Below are positions 22,351 to 35,330 of a DNA stretch of 64,000 nucleotides, piece by piece. The DNA comes from Bidens hawaiensis (Eukaryota > Streptophyta > Magnoliopsida > Asterales > Asteraceae). The DNA lies in assembly GCA_021521415.1 (NCBI GenBank), contig JAIQDT010000225.1, positions 868,001 to 932,000 of the forward strand, read 5' to 3'. The notes beneath the pieces were generated by a model that was not told the DNA's origin, searched no databases, and worked only from the letters and a program-made list of their open reading frames with translations. How positions within the stretch are numbered: the first letter of the stretch is position 1; the number at the start of each line of letters is the position of its first letter. A program made the position numbers and the translations under genes.

Positions 22351-23959
22351 TATTCAAACCTTTTGAGGTAAAATGCAACTCTTTTTGACTTAAACCAATT
22401 ATCAACCATATTTTTCATTAAAGATCATTGTTTAAGAGCAAGTGGTGCATTTAGAGATCAAATTTCAGTCATGTTTCGTTTCAAAACAGTTTCTTTCTTT
22501 TTTCTGAAAAGATCTCAGGTATGGGATCATATTGACTAAGTAGCTTTCTAAATACTTTATCTCAACATTATTATGACAGTATAGACAGGTTAACAGCAGG
22601 TCTAGACTTAGCATGAATTTCATTTCTTTGGTGATATGTTTAGTGTTCAATTAAGATGCATAGCACTCAATGGATAACACATATTGTTTTTTGATGCTAC
22701 ATATCTATTCGCAAGGCTTATTTGGCTTTCTCTAGATCACCCCGAATTGACTTTGACACCCTGAATTTGGTTTAAAAACTATTAATGACAGAACTTATGA
22801 TATATATATATATATTAACTATGAGCACATAACGACATTGTGTTGTTTATACTGTACGTTTTGCTCAGCATTTGTTCTTTGTCATTTTTATATAAATACT
22901 TCATTTTAGGGACCGAATACCAACGGGCTTGTGGGTGACTAGATAATCACTTTTCTGCCTATCATTCGGAAAGATTTATCTTGGAACATGCATAGACAAC
23001 AAAGCTTAGCAGTTTCTTTATGTTTATATCACCTTAGATTTTGCACATCATGGGAAAGAAACCATACATGTTAATGACTGTACTAGGTGCCTTTTTAGCC
23101 TATTAAATCCATATGATTGGCTAAGTAGTCAATGTACTATCATTTCGCAGTTTAACAGTTTCAATCACCCCACTTACATTTAGCTACCACGTTAATGGTT
23201 GTCCTGACTGTCTACAAGTAGTCAGCAGGACCAAACACATAAATGAATACATGTCTTTTTGGCTTAGAGTCAATGACATAGTTTTAAGTGAAAGAATAAA
23301 TTACTATTGCCCCAAATGCTTTCAGTCTTTGGACTAATGGCTATCCTTTTAAATCTACAAGTAGATGACAGGACCAAACATATACAAGTATATGCTCCTC
23401 AGACTTGGGCAAATGACATAGTTTTAAGCAAAAGTAATTCTTTTGAGACTTTTCATTGAAAACTTCTTTTAAGCTTCTATAAAGCTTGAAGTGAATAGTA
23501 TTATCATATCTTCACACCATTAACAACTTGCTCTGTGTTATCAAAAGTTTTACTTAGCAGTTTCAATTTAGCATAACATTTTGGAATGAAAACACATTTT
23601 GACACAAAGACAAGCAACATTTTCAAATCATGATCATCAATGACATCATTAAAACAAGCAGAATTCACATCATGCATAGTCTAATTTATCCTAACAGCAT
23701 CATCAGATCAGGTTACTCACATATTCAAACATTCAAATATAACATCAGATAAGCATATAATCAAGAAAATACCGATCATGACATCCTACAAGTCAACTGA
23801 TAAACAAGCAAAAGCATCAAAGATACCTAAATTTTCATAGATAGTCAATTAAGCACATATCAAGTAACATCAAAAAGTATCATAATCAAACACATTCACA
23901 CAACATTTACTAAGACTTTGAGAAGATAGTTAGTGTGCTAAACAAGCACACATCATGAA
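22351..23959 (-). other. Spacer between pol and the motif array of element B
   Basis: Noncoding sequence. It aligns by eye with 32456-34255 of element A (for example TCAAATTTCAGTCATGTTTC here and its complement there), so it is a conserved part of the element and not a foreign insertion. A short TA run lies near 22801-22815. Confidence 0.7.
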
Positions 23960-24000
23960 TCAGACTTCATTAGAGTTGATCATCCCCAGGGCTTTCAAAA
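23960..24000 (-). pseudogene. Last codons of element B RNase H
   Basis: The minus strand encodes [11 protein letters not shown] then TGA at 23960-23962, matching the end of element A's RNase H ([11 protein letters not shown]). Element A is inserted between this fragment and the rest of B's RNase H at 41547 upward. Confidence 0.85.
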
Positions 24001-25121
24001 TGTTGAGTCAAAGATTTAACCTAACCGAAGTATAAGGAAGATTGGAATCTTCTCAACCTCCTCAGAAATCTCTAAGTATGAAATCGAGCACACTTGGATA
24101 TCCTAGGAGGGTTTTGCTTAGCCGGGCACGATATTTTGCCTATCGGGCAGAGTTATCTTCAAGAAATCTTCTATAGTGAATATCCGAGCAGGGTTCACTA
24201 TGTCAAGCAGGGTTGTTCTTCAAGGCCGAGCACAGTTTGCCTCCTAGAAAAAACCCTTGGTCTTACCAAGCTTTTAAAGTCAAGTACTTGGAAGATCTAG
24301 CAAGGTATTCTTTAATAACCAATGGTCCGAGCACGCTTGATGAAAGTTAAGAATTATCCTAAGGAAACATCTGGCAAGGTTCAACTCAGGCAAGCTACAG
24401 TGTAACCAAGCTCACATTGCTTTGCTAATAAACTATTTACTAGCAAGGAGTGGATAGGACCATGAAGAACAAGTCTGCTCGTTAGATCATATCGGGCAAA
24501 GTTGGATATGGTTAAGAAGACTAAAGTCTGCTTGGTGAATGTAAAGTCTACCTAGGAACTGTTCCCGAACACACTTGAAGGTTACCAGGTTTACTCTAGG
24601 ACAAAAGACACCTAGCATACTCGGAAAAGACAAGTAATACAAAGTCTGCCCGGAAGACCTGTTTTTACACTTAGTATAGTTTTTGAATATGTGTCAATCA
24701 TTAGGGTTTCTAGAAGGAATGGCAGCTGTCAGGGGGTGGCAGCCTATAAAAAGAATATTTTAGGGCACGCCTCCAGACTAGACGGAATACGGATTTGCTT
24801 TTACACTTTTTGGATAAGAACGAATATTCCATATAGAGTGTGGCGGCTGTCTTAGGTTATCTTTGAATATACATTCCGACAAGAAACCCTAATCAATTAT
24901 CATTTGTATGAAACTTTATATAAATGGAAATCTTTTGAGTTATTGTTCGTGTCTGTTACCATTATTAACCTCTTAGCAACAAATTTTGTTTGTTTCTGAT
25001 TCCGCCGTTTACAAACAAGAATCTTTCCTTATTTAGCAATCCGTCATTAACCTTCTTGCCGCACATTATGTGTGGGTTATAACATTGTTATTGAGTATTG
25101 AGTGACTATTTGGGACCGACA
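24001..25121 (+). repeat. Element A left (5') LTR
   Basis: 1121 bases, TGTTGAGTCAAAG to GGACCGACA. The first 700 bases are crowded with CGAGCA, CGGGCA and CTAGCA motifs (about 20), the same motif as in the internal array. Confidence 0.96.
24917..24926 (+). promoter_or_regulatory. TATA box in element A 5' LTR
   Basis: TATATAAATG lies about 200 bases before the LTR end and downstream of the motif cluster; the right LTR keeps the same sequence near 41336-41345 and the LTR of B has TATAAATGG. Confidence 0.75.
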
Positions 25122-25123
25122 AG

Positions 25124-25136
25124 TGATATCAGAGCC
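25124..25136 (+). other. Element A primer-binding site
   Basis: TGATATCAGAGCC begins two bases after the LTR end and matches the initiator-Met tRNA complement TGGTATCAGAGC with one change. Confidence 0.88.
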
Positions 25137-25439
25137 TGTTGATTGCTGATTTGGGTAAAGAATTTGTTGCTGATTGAAGATCTAAAGAAGAACAATGTCG
25201 TAAGCAAAGCACTGTTCTATTGGAGAGTGACGTCAGCTACTCTGTTCTTCTTTTCCGTCCAGATCTACAAACATTCGGTGTTTTCTTTTCCTTATTTTAG
25301 TTAAAGTTTACATCTTTATTATCATTTCTTGTTCCAATCGGACTAAATTCATCATATCTGAGGATTTGATAGTCAAATCTGATTATTTTCATTTGAAAAT
25401 TTGATTTTTACTCTGTTTTTGTTTCTTCAAACAACCAAA

Positions 25440-28400
25440 ACGTCTGGTCTTGAATAAAAAGAAGTGTCCACTAACAAAATACCTAGACTTTATAGGAAGG
25501 AAAACTTCACCAAATGGAAAGTACTATTTGAAGCAGCTGTGTGCTACAATGATGTAGACATGTGGGATTCGATCTAAAATGGACCACAAGCCACTGATGG
25601 TGCAGTTGCTACTAGTGCTGTAAGAGATAGGTTGAGGAAATTGGATGACAGGGCCTTATCAATGATTAAGCTAGGACTGTCTTGGGAAATACTTACCAAG
25701 TTTGCACATCATCCTACCGCAAAGGCAATGTATGATGCAATTCTTGAAATGTTCGAGGGAAACACTGAGCTAAAGAACATAAGAAAGCAAAGGCTCAAGC
25801 AACAGGTTGAGAGATTTAAATGCAAAGATGGAGAAAGGTTGAAGTCCATCCTTGTGAGATTCTTGGCAATTGTGAAATGACCTTCGAACTACTGACTATG
25901 TCATGACTGATTTTGACCTGAATACCAAGCTGCTCAACTCAATGCCAAAGGAATGGTACACTGCCTGTAAATTCATCCTCCAAAAGCCCAACTTCAATGA
26001 TTTGAAAGTGGATGATGTAGTGTGCTTCCTTCAGGCTGTAGAAATTGAAATGATTGAAAATGATATGATCAAAGAAGAAAACCCATGTTTCAATGTTTCT
26101 AATGCATTAATTGCACCCATGGGAAACTTGTCTACCAAGAACCAACAGCAAATTCCCATCATAGAGGAACCAACAGAACATGGTGTTGATACACCTAGAT
26201 CATTTGTTGGAGGTAGCTCAAGTCATCATTGAAATCAAACAAGTTTCAATGTCCAACTTATTGAAGAAAATGACACTGCCTCAATGGCAGGTGGAAATGT
26301 GCCATTCTCTGGTGGAAACAATGGTCAAGAAAATGACACTCAAGCACTCTTCCCAATGTTCACTGAGTCATATAATGCATTTGTGGCAAAGAACTTAATC
26401 CATACAAGTGTCATCCAAGATGACTTGGAACAAATAGATGCTGATGACCTTGAGGATATGGATTTGAAGTGGCAAGCTGCAATGCTAGCACTGAGAAGCA
26501 AGAGACTATTCACTAGGACTGGTAGATCATTGGTCTCTAGGATAAATGAAAGGATTGGATTTGACAAGTCAAAGGCTATTTGTTACAACTGCCAACAGCC
26601 TGGACACTTTGCTAGGGAGTGTAACCAGCCCAAAAACTTTCAAGCTAATCAGTTTCAAAATCAACAGCCAAGAAATCAAATGCAATATCAACAGAATTAT
26701 CAACGGAATCAGAAAAGAAATAACAACTTCAACAACAACAACAATCCCAACTTCAACAACTTTCAACAGACCCAAATGAATAATCAAGAAGTTGTTCCTC
26801 AAAATCAAAACTACGAAAGAAACCAATTCCCTCAAGCTGCTCAAACAACCTCAACAGACCCAATCAAACTCAACCAAGAAATCAAGGGAATGTAGTTGTT
26901 TTTACACAACAAGATGGTGATTTTCACTGGAGTAATCATGAAGATGATATCAAAGCTTCTACTGTTGCATTCATGGCAAAGATTGAGAATGAGGCTGGAA
27001 CATCATCTTCTCGGGTACACTCATCGTCTATCACTGACTTAAATGAAACAATTACTGCTTTAAATATGAAAATAGGCAAGCTAGAGGGTGAGTGTTTCAG
27101 AAAACAAAGCATCATCAATGGGTATCAAGCCAATGATGTTAGTGAAGAGAAGATCAAAAGTTTGGAAGATGATTGTGTGAGTAGCTATAGACCTCAACAG
27201 AGATACATTACTGAAATTGATGGGTTGAAGAAGATGTTGATTGAAGAGAAGGTGAGGAACACAAAGTTGGAAGTTGATAATGAATTCTTAAAGAATTTGG
27301 TCTCCACAGGAAACATATGTGGCATTTTGAACCAAATTAGTGAGAAAGACAAGTATAAGGCTGTTCCACCTCCATTCAACAACTTTTTACCCAAAGTTGA
27401 CAAAGAAAAGAGGGATGGTTATCTTCAGCAGTTCAGATAAGTGTTTCAAGATAGAGAGGAGTTTGTTGATCTATATAAAAAGGTTGAAGTGAATGAAGAG
27501 GGAGAATATGTTGTGAAGGAAGATTTAAAAAAGGACAAGTCAATTGGAATACAAGTCTCTGAAGATGACTTTGACTATGAGGATTTGAATGTTGATGACT
27601 TAAGTGACTTGAGTGATCGAATCACTGATGAAGAAATTAACGCTGCTGAAAGAGGTAGAAGGTATAAGAAACCATACTCAATTGAAAAACTGCCACACCT
27701 ACCACCAGTGACACCAAAGATGAAGAAAATGAATGAAAGAATTAGAAAAGAACATGTGTCTTTTGACATATGTGAAAGATCAAAAGTTAGCTATAATGCA
27801 GTAAGACCTCCAATCAAGGCTATGCTCCAAAAAATTAAAGACAACAACAAGAAGAAAGTGACTGAAACAGTTGTTTGTGACCTTCATTCCAGTTTACCGA
27901 ATATTTTCAAGTGATGAAGTATTTGATATTGGGGAAGTGGAAACCATGAAAGAATATGAAAAGAGACAGTCAAGGCACAAAGGAAGCCTAGATGAAGAAT
28001 ATGAAGAAAATTACCTTTGTCAAGGGAAAGGTTGAAAGAAATGATATCAAGATAGATGAATTTGTTCCTTTCTCAATTGACTTTGATGGTCTGAAGACTC
28101 CGAAGACACTTGGGGTTGATCCTCCAAGACCAAGTGAAAGATTTAAGATAGGAGCTGACCATGAAAAATTCAAAGGAAAAGTGTGGTGCAAGAGATGTGA
28201 TGAGTATGGGCATCACACTGACACTTGTAATGATAGACTCAACTTCAAACCCTTCCATGTTCCAAGTGAGACAAAGTTTGGAAAAAACTTTGTTCTATAT
28301 AAACTGAAATATGAAGAATATTTGGGAAAAGGGAAGGTGAGTGAAAATAAGATGAGGAAGGAGTCTGATCAGCAATCTGAAAATAAGACTAACAAAGAAA

Positions 28401-28963
28401 GGAAAGCTAATGTGAGATTTAGGAAACCAATTGAGAAGCAAAGTAGAAGAAGTAAATCTCCTAAGAAGACTGAGTATGTAAAGAAGAAGAATCTCCAACC
28501 TTTGAGAATCATTCCCAACAATGACACAAAATCAATTAAGTCTGATGATTCTCAAGGATCTCCAAACAGTGAAAAGAAGAGAAACAAAGGTGTTCTTCCT
28601 AGAAAGAAACCTACTGAATTAACTGGAGATGAGAAATTCTTGTTGAAACATAGTTATGAACCTCAAGGTTTTCTTTGGAAACCTAAAGTTGAAATCAAAG
28701 AGGAGATAAGTATGGACGTGAGAGACTTTTCAAGCAAGAAAGACTTTGTTGTTCAAGAAAGTAACAATGAAGTTTCTGAGTGTAAGAGCACAACCTCATT
28801 TGTGAAAACTCCAAGAGAGTGTGGTTATGAAACTGATGATTCAGATCACATTGAAATTACTCATAAAGACCCTGAACCCATAACACTCACTCCCAATGAT
28901 GCCATTGAAAATGAAACTGATGATCTGCAAGTTGAAGTAGCTTGCACTTCATCACCAAACTAA
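25440..28963 (+). pseudogene. gag: Element A Gag (long, two zinc knuckles), decayed
   Basis: Alignment by eye with element B places the start at 25440, where ATG has become ACG. Stops at 25455 and near 25578, a one-base insertion near 25877 and further shifts near 26840, 27440 and 27900 break it. Contents: copia capsid region (KIPRLYRKENFTKWKVLFEA ... LNSMPKEW), knuckle CYNCQQPGHFAREC, an Asn/Gln-rich tract, a coiled coil (about 26990-27330), an acidic segment, a second knuckle CKRCDEYGHHTDTC (about 28187-28230) and a basic tail ending in TAA at 28961-28963. At about 1,170 codons it is several times longer than usual copia gag proteins. It would form particles and bind RNA. The next gene, pol, is in the +1 frame. 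Confidence 0.85.
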
Positions 28964-28985
28964 TCACTTTCTTTGTATTGTGCAG

Positions 28986-30646
28986 GAACAGTCCACTACA
29001 CTGAATGAAGTATGGTATTTGGACAGTGGATGCTCTAGGCACATGACTTGTGACAAAAGGTCACTTGTCAACTATGAAGAAAAGTTTGAGGGACCAGTGG
29101 CATTTGTAAGTGATGAGAATGGAGGAAAATTGTTGGAAAAGGAATTTTAACAAATGGCAAAGTTACTTTTGATAACTTTTTCTATGTTGATGGACTTCAA
29201 TACAATCTTTTAAGCATATCTCAGATGTGTGATAAAGGTTACAAAGTTGGCTTTGATGATTCACACTGTTTCATCCTAAGGCCTGAGTATAGTATTCCAC
29301 CTGACATGATCATGATGATGGCCCCAAGGAATGGAAATTTGTATGAACTTAACATGAAGGATGTTGTTTCTAGGGGTGGCACATGCTTTGTTTCTAAAGC
29401 CACTGAAAATGAGTCAAAATTGTGGTATAGAAAACTGTGTCATGTCAATATGAAGAACATGAACAAGTTAGTCAAGGGTGAGCATGTCATTGGCTTACCT
29501 ACAAGAGAGTTTAAATTGGATGACAACTGTGTCTCATACCAGAAAGGAAAGCAACATAAGTCTTCTCACAAGACTAAACACATCAACTGAATTGATCAAG
29601 TGCTTGAAATGCTTCACATGGATCTCTTTGGTCCTGTGAGTGTACCAAGCATTGGGAAGAAAAGATATTGTCTTGTGATCATTGATGATTATTCAAGATA
29701 TACTTGGGTTTATTTCCTAAGTACAAAGGATGAGGCTACTAAATTCATTATGAACTTTGTTAACAGATTTGAGAATCAATTGGATAAAAGGGTTAAGGTG
29801 ATGAGAAGTGACAATGGTACTGAGTTCAAGAATGGTGTTATTGAAGAATACATCAACAATTCTCAGCACCTAGAACTCCTAAACAAAATGGTGTTGCTGA
29901 GAAAAGAAATAGAACACTCATTGAAGCAACAAGAACCATGCTTGCTGATGCTAATCTACCTGTCATATTTTGGGCAGAAGCAATTAACACAACATGTTAT
30001 GTTTATAACAGAGTACTAATAAACAAAAATCACAACAAGACTCCGTATGAAATTTTCTATAACAGAAAACCCTATATCAAGTTTTCAAAGCCTTTGGATG
30101 CAAATGTTCTCTGTTGAACACAAAGGATTACTTGAACAAGTTTCAAGCTAAATCCTTAGACTGTTTCTTTATAGGCTACTCTAATCACTCTAAGGCCTAC
30201 AGAGTGTATGTGAAAGATCATTTGGTTGTGATTGAATCCTCAGATGTAGTTTTCAATGAAAACCAATTCGACACAGTTGATGGTGCATCATGGTTATTTG
30301 ATTTAGAGAAATTTATAAAGTCTTTCAAGATCTATCCTGAAGACTATGATGAAACCCTTCTCAAAACAAATGTGCTTGAAGAGTCAAAACAAAATAAATT
30401 GGATTTGGAAAAGCTGTGAAAAAAGATTGCAAGTAAAGAAATGGAATACACATTCATAAAAGACTCCTCTAGGACTGATGTTGATCAAGTCCAAAATGAC
30501 AATCAAGAGAACAATGAAAGTCCAGCACAAGATCAAGCAAATAATGATCAAGATAATCAAGAAGTGCAACATGATCAGTACAAAATGAGGAGGATCTAAG
30601 CAATCAAACTGAAGAAGAAACTGCTACAGGTGCAAGGTTTCAAGAT
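28986..30646 (+). pseudogene. pol: Element A protease, integrase and linker, decayed
   Basis: From 28986 the frame reads a copia protease (VWYLDSGCSRHMTCDKR), breaks by a missing base near 29133, resumes with the pre-integrase zinc region (LWYRKLCHVN ... CVSYQKGKQ), and then the integrase core (VIIDDYSRYTWVYFLS, MRSDNGTEFKN). The zinc region has lost two ligands (Tyr in place of the first His and of the second Cys). A frameshift near 29856 separates the rest of the core (about 29860-30110), and more shifts follow. After integrase come a conserved WLFD segment and an Asn/Gln/Asp-rich linker leading into RT. Confidence 0.85.
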
Positions 30647-32455
30647 TTGTTTGAAAGAATTAATCTAGAAAACACTGGTGCATCAACTTCAAGACAGAAC
30701 AATGAAGAAGCACCAGGAAATGACAGTGAAACAACTTATTTGAGCATTGAAAAACTAGAACTCAATAAATCAAATCTTAACACAACTGTGTCTACTGATG
30801 TGATAATTCAAACCCCCTATGTTGAAAAGAATCACCCTGCTAACAATATACATGAAAGGGTTACAAGAAGTCACTCTGAAACTGCAAACATTTGCTTATA
30901 CTCATGCTTTCTATCCCAAACAGAACCAAAGAATATTGTTCAAGCTCTAAGGGACAACAGTTGGGTGAAAGCAATGCAAGAGGAGTTGACTCAATTTAAA
31001 GATCTGCAAGTTTGGGAACTTGTAGATAGGCCAAGAAACAAACATGCAATTGGAACAAAATGGGTGTTCAAAAACAAAAGGGATGAAAGGGGTATTGTGA
31101 TCAAGAACAAAGCTAGACTTGTAGCTCTAGGATGCCTACAAGAAGAAGGGATTAACTTTGAGGAGGTATTTGCACCAGTTGCAAGACTTGAAGCAATAAG
31201 AATCTTCTTAGCTTATGTTGTCTCAAAGAATATCAGAGTATTCCAGCTTGATGTTAAATGTGCTTTCCTAAATGGAAAGATAGAAGAGGAGGTGTATGTT
31301 TCTCAACCACCAGGTTTTGAGGATCCTATCTATCCTAACAGGGTGTATAAATTGAACAAGGCCTTGTATGGGCTGCATCAGGATCCTAGAGCTTGGTATG
31401 ATGAACTTTCAAATCACCTACTTGAAAATGGTTTCCAAATGGGAGTTATTGACAAGACCCTCTGTTACAAGAAGAAAGGAAGAGATTTGCTCTTATTACA
31501 AGTCTATTTGGATGACAATATATTTGGGTCAACCAATGAAAAGATGTGTATGGAGTTTGAAGAGGTGATGAAATCCAAGTATAGCATGAGTTCAATGGGA
31601 GAAATGAACTTCTTCCTTGGCATACAAGTTCAGCAAAAGGCTGATGGGATTTGCATTTACCAGTCTAAGTATGTACTAGATATACTTGACAAATTCAAGT
31701 GCAATGATTTGAAGACAGCTTCAAATCCTATGGATTCAAAAGAAAAGATGGTAGATGATGAAAAGGGGGAGCCAGTAGAGGAGCATGAATACAGAGCAAA
31801 AATTGGATCACTGATGTACCTAACTGCTTCAAGGCCTGATATCATGTTTGGAGTATGTGTTTGTGCTAGATTTCAGTCAAGCCCTAAGATCTCTCACATG
31901 AATGTGGTCAAGAGGATGTTTAAATGTTTGAAGGGAAGACCTGACTTGGGAATTTGGTATCCAAAGAACCAGTCTTTTGATCTGACAGCCTACACAGACA
32001 TTGACTATGATGGTTGTAATATAAGCAGGAAGTCAACTTCAGGAGGATGTCAATTTTTGGATGATAGATTGGTGTCATGGCAATGCAAGAAGCAGACAAC
32101 TCTCTCAATCTCAACTGCAGAAGCTGAATACATTGATGCATCTGCCTGCTGTGCACAAGTCCTCTGGAACCAAAATCAGACGCTGGACTATGGTTTGAAC
32201 TTTCTAAACACCCCTATTTACATTGATAACACTGCTGCATCTTTTATTGTTAAGAATTCTGTGCAACATTCTAAAACAAAGCACATTGAAATCAGACATC
32301 ACTTCATAAGAGATTATAACGAAAAAGGTTTAACTGAAGTAACCAGAGTTGATACAAGTGAGAATTTGGTTGACATATTCACAAAACCACTTGATAGAAC
32401 CAGGTTCAACTTTCTTCTGAAAGCCCTGGGAATGATCAACTCTGATGAAATCTGA
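30647..32455 (+). pseudogene. pol: Element A reverse transcriptase and RNase H
   Basis: This 602-codon open stretch is the best preserved coding piece in the window, though it begins mid-polyprotein without its own [61 protein letters not shown], then the catalytic loop LDDNIF, where copia elements including B have VDDIIF; both aspartates are kept. RNase [44 protein letters not shown], ending [11 protein letters not shown] and TGA at 32453. It copies element RNA into DNA in the particle. The spread of RT features matches SIRE-type elements. Confidence 0.92.
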
Positions 32456-34255
32456 TTGATGATGGGTGCTTGACTATTCAAACTAACTATCTTTTCAAAA
32501 AATTTATTGAATGTTGTTTGTGTGTATGTGATTGAATATGATGTTTTTCATGTTAACTGATATGTGCTTTATTTGACTATGTGTGCAAAATTTGAAATCC
32601 TTGATACTTTGGCATATTTATCAGTTGATGTGTGTTTATGATGTCATGATAAGTGATATTGGTTTAAATTACTTGATTATGTATGCTTATCTGACATCCT
32701 TGGTTAATTGCTTGATTATGTGTGTTATCTGATCATGTGATGTTATTAGGATAGGATAGACTTTGAATGCTAGTACTGTCTGCTTGTCTTGATGATGTTA
32801 TGTATGATTAAGATTTGAATATGTTACAACTGTTTGTGTCAAAATGAGTTTTTATGTCAAAATTAAATGATCAAATGAATTTTCCAATGAATTTTGCATA
32901 ATCACATTATTTTGGACAAAACATGAGCAAGTTATTAATGGTGCTAAGACACGATAAGACTATTAAGTTCAAGCTTTAATGAAGCTTAAAAGAAGGTTTT
33001 TAAAGAAAAGTCTCAAAAGAATTACTTTTGCTGAAAATTATGTCATTTGCTCAAGTCAAAGGAGCATATACTTGTATGTGTTTGTTCCTATCATCTACTT
33101 GTAGATTTGAAAGGATAGCCATTAATCCAAAGACTGAAAGCATTTAGGGCAATTGTAATTTATTCTATCACTTAAAACTATGCCATTGACTCTAAGCCTA
33201 AGGGACATATACTTATGTGTGTGTTTGGTCCTGCTGACTACTTGTATACTGTCAGGATAGCCATTAACCTGGAAGCTAAGAGTAATTGGGGTTATAGAAT
33301 CTGTTAAATTGGGAAATGATAGTACATTGACTACTTAGCCAATCATATGGATTTAATAGGCTAAAAGAACACTTAGTATGGTCATTAACATGTATGGTTG
33401 CTTTCCCATGATGTGTAAAATCTAAGTTGATATAAACATAAAGAAACTGCTAAGATTTATGTGGAGTTACATTGTTGTCTATGCATGTTCCAACATAAAT
33501 CTTTCCAAATGATAGGCAGAAAAGTGAATATCCAGTCATACACGAGCCTGTTGGTATTTGGTCCCCAAAATGAAATATCTTATTAAGAATGACAAAGAAC
33601 AAAAGTGAACAAGTTATGTTAAATTTTTGTCATCAACCAAAAGTTGATAAATGTTCACAAGCTTTTGGAAAAAAATACAAACATGAAGGTTAATAACAGA
33701 ACTACAGGGGTGGAGGCAATAATATAAGTCCTTTAACACCCTGAATGAAAGGCTTGTTATTTAAACTGTAAGTCCAACGTTCAACCTCAAATATGTTTGC
33801 AAATTTGAAAAGAACATCAAATAAATTAGTTCTGTAATTAAAAGTTTTTAAACCAAAACCAGGGGGTCAAAGTCAAATCGGGGTGATCTGGAGAAAGCCA
33901 AATAAGCCTTGAGAATAGATATGGAGCATCATAAAACAATATTTGTTATCCATTAAATGTTACGCATCTTAATTGAACATTAATCATATCACCAAGGAAA
34001 TGAAATTCATGCTAAGTCTAGACCTCCTGTTAACATGTCTATGCTGTCATAATAATGCTGAGAATGAAGTATTAAAAAGCTACTTAGTCAATATGCTCCT
34101 TTTCTTGAGATCTTTTCAGTAAAAGAAATAAATTGTTTTGAAAGGAAATATGACTGAAATTTGATCTCTAAATGCACCCTTTGCTCTTAAACAATGATCT
34201 ATAATGAATATAATTGATAATTGGTTCAAGTCAAAAAGAGTTGAATTTTGCCTAA
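32456..34255 (+). other. Spacer after pol of element A
   Basis: Noncoding. It corresponds to 22351-23959 (minus) of element B, with the same TTTGGTCCTG blocks and ACTACTTGTA repeats near 33240. No gene or promoter is seen. Confidence 0.7.
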
Positions 34256-34259
34256 AATA

Positions 34260-35330
34260 GGTTGAATATGTATTTCCGGGCAAGGCTTGATGTTTTATAA
34301 CCTTTCCGAGCAAGCTTAGTCACTTTGGTCTATGTTTCTGATTTTCGGGCTTGCTTTGAAGTGTTTACACTTTTCGGGTATAGTATACTTCAAATTCAAA
34401 CTTCCAGAGCATGCTTGAGGTCTTAACATATGATATGTGTTCTAGCAAGATTTTAACAAGTATAAATTTTTCAGGCACACTTAACTGAGATATTTCTTGT
34501 TCCTAACAAGCTTTGCATCATATATGTTGTATATGGTAATTCTAGAAGGCTTTTATTTAGTTAAGATTTTCGAACATACTTGATGTTTTTGTTTTATTGC
34601 ACAACTATTTACTAGCATGTTATTTAAATATGTTACTATTCACTAGCAAGCTTTGTGACCTTAGCTTTATCACCTTTAGTCAACCGAGCAAGCTTTGTGA
34701 TTTTAAGTGTATGCATGAATGTGTAAGTAAACTTCACATTCTAGCACACTTAATGATTAGTATGAATATGTTTCTTTGAAATTACAAGTGTTTTCGGGCA
34801 AACCTTGTTTTCCGAACACACTCTATATTTCGGGCACACTTAGGATTTTCAAATGTTCCCCTAATATACTTGGGTAATTTCAATTTTAACTTTCCGATTA
34901 CACTGTGTTTTATGAATCCACTTCTAGCACACTTTGTATTCTTGAAAGTTTTTCGAGCATACTTTGCTTCAAAGTATACTTGAGTGATTTTTGTGAACTG
35001 TACTTTTTCGGGTAAGGTTAGTGATAAGATGAATTACTCGAGCAAGGCAAGTAAATTAGATGTATGTTATTTTGGGTATCTTAGTTGATTCCTAGCAAGG
35101 TTGCCTGCTTGATGGTTAATACTTGATTATTTTATCTTGTGATTTGGTTCTCAAGCAATCCTGTATTTCGAGTAAGATTCCTTCATTTTAACTTCTAATT
35201 TGTACCAACATATAACCGAGTAAGCCCTGAGCAAGTGGAATATACCGAGCTTGCTTTGCAAAAATCACTTGGACATTTCCGAGCAAGGTTTTCTAAGCTT
35301 TATACTTGGAGTTGGATGTTTTCAAATGTG
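34260..35330 (+). repeat. Degenerate motif array upstream of A's accessory promoter
   Basis: About 25 copies of a motif near YCGAGCAAGCTTTG, for example ACTAGCAAGCTTTGTGACC near 34651, CCGAGCAAGCTTTGTGA near 34684, TCTAGCACACTTAATG near 34740 and CCGAGCAAGGTTTTC near 35279. All are in the element's sense direction and spaced 20-60 bases. The matching interval in B carries the same motif in the same direction relative to the element. Confidence 0.8.
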
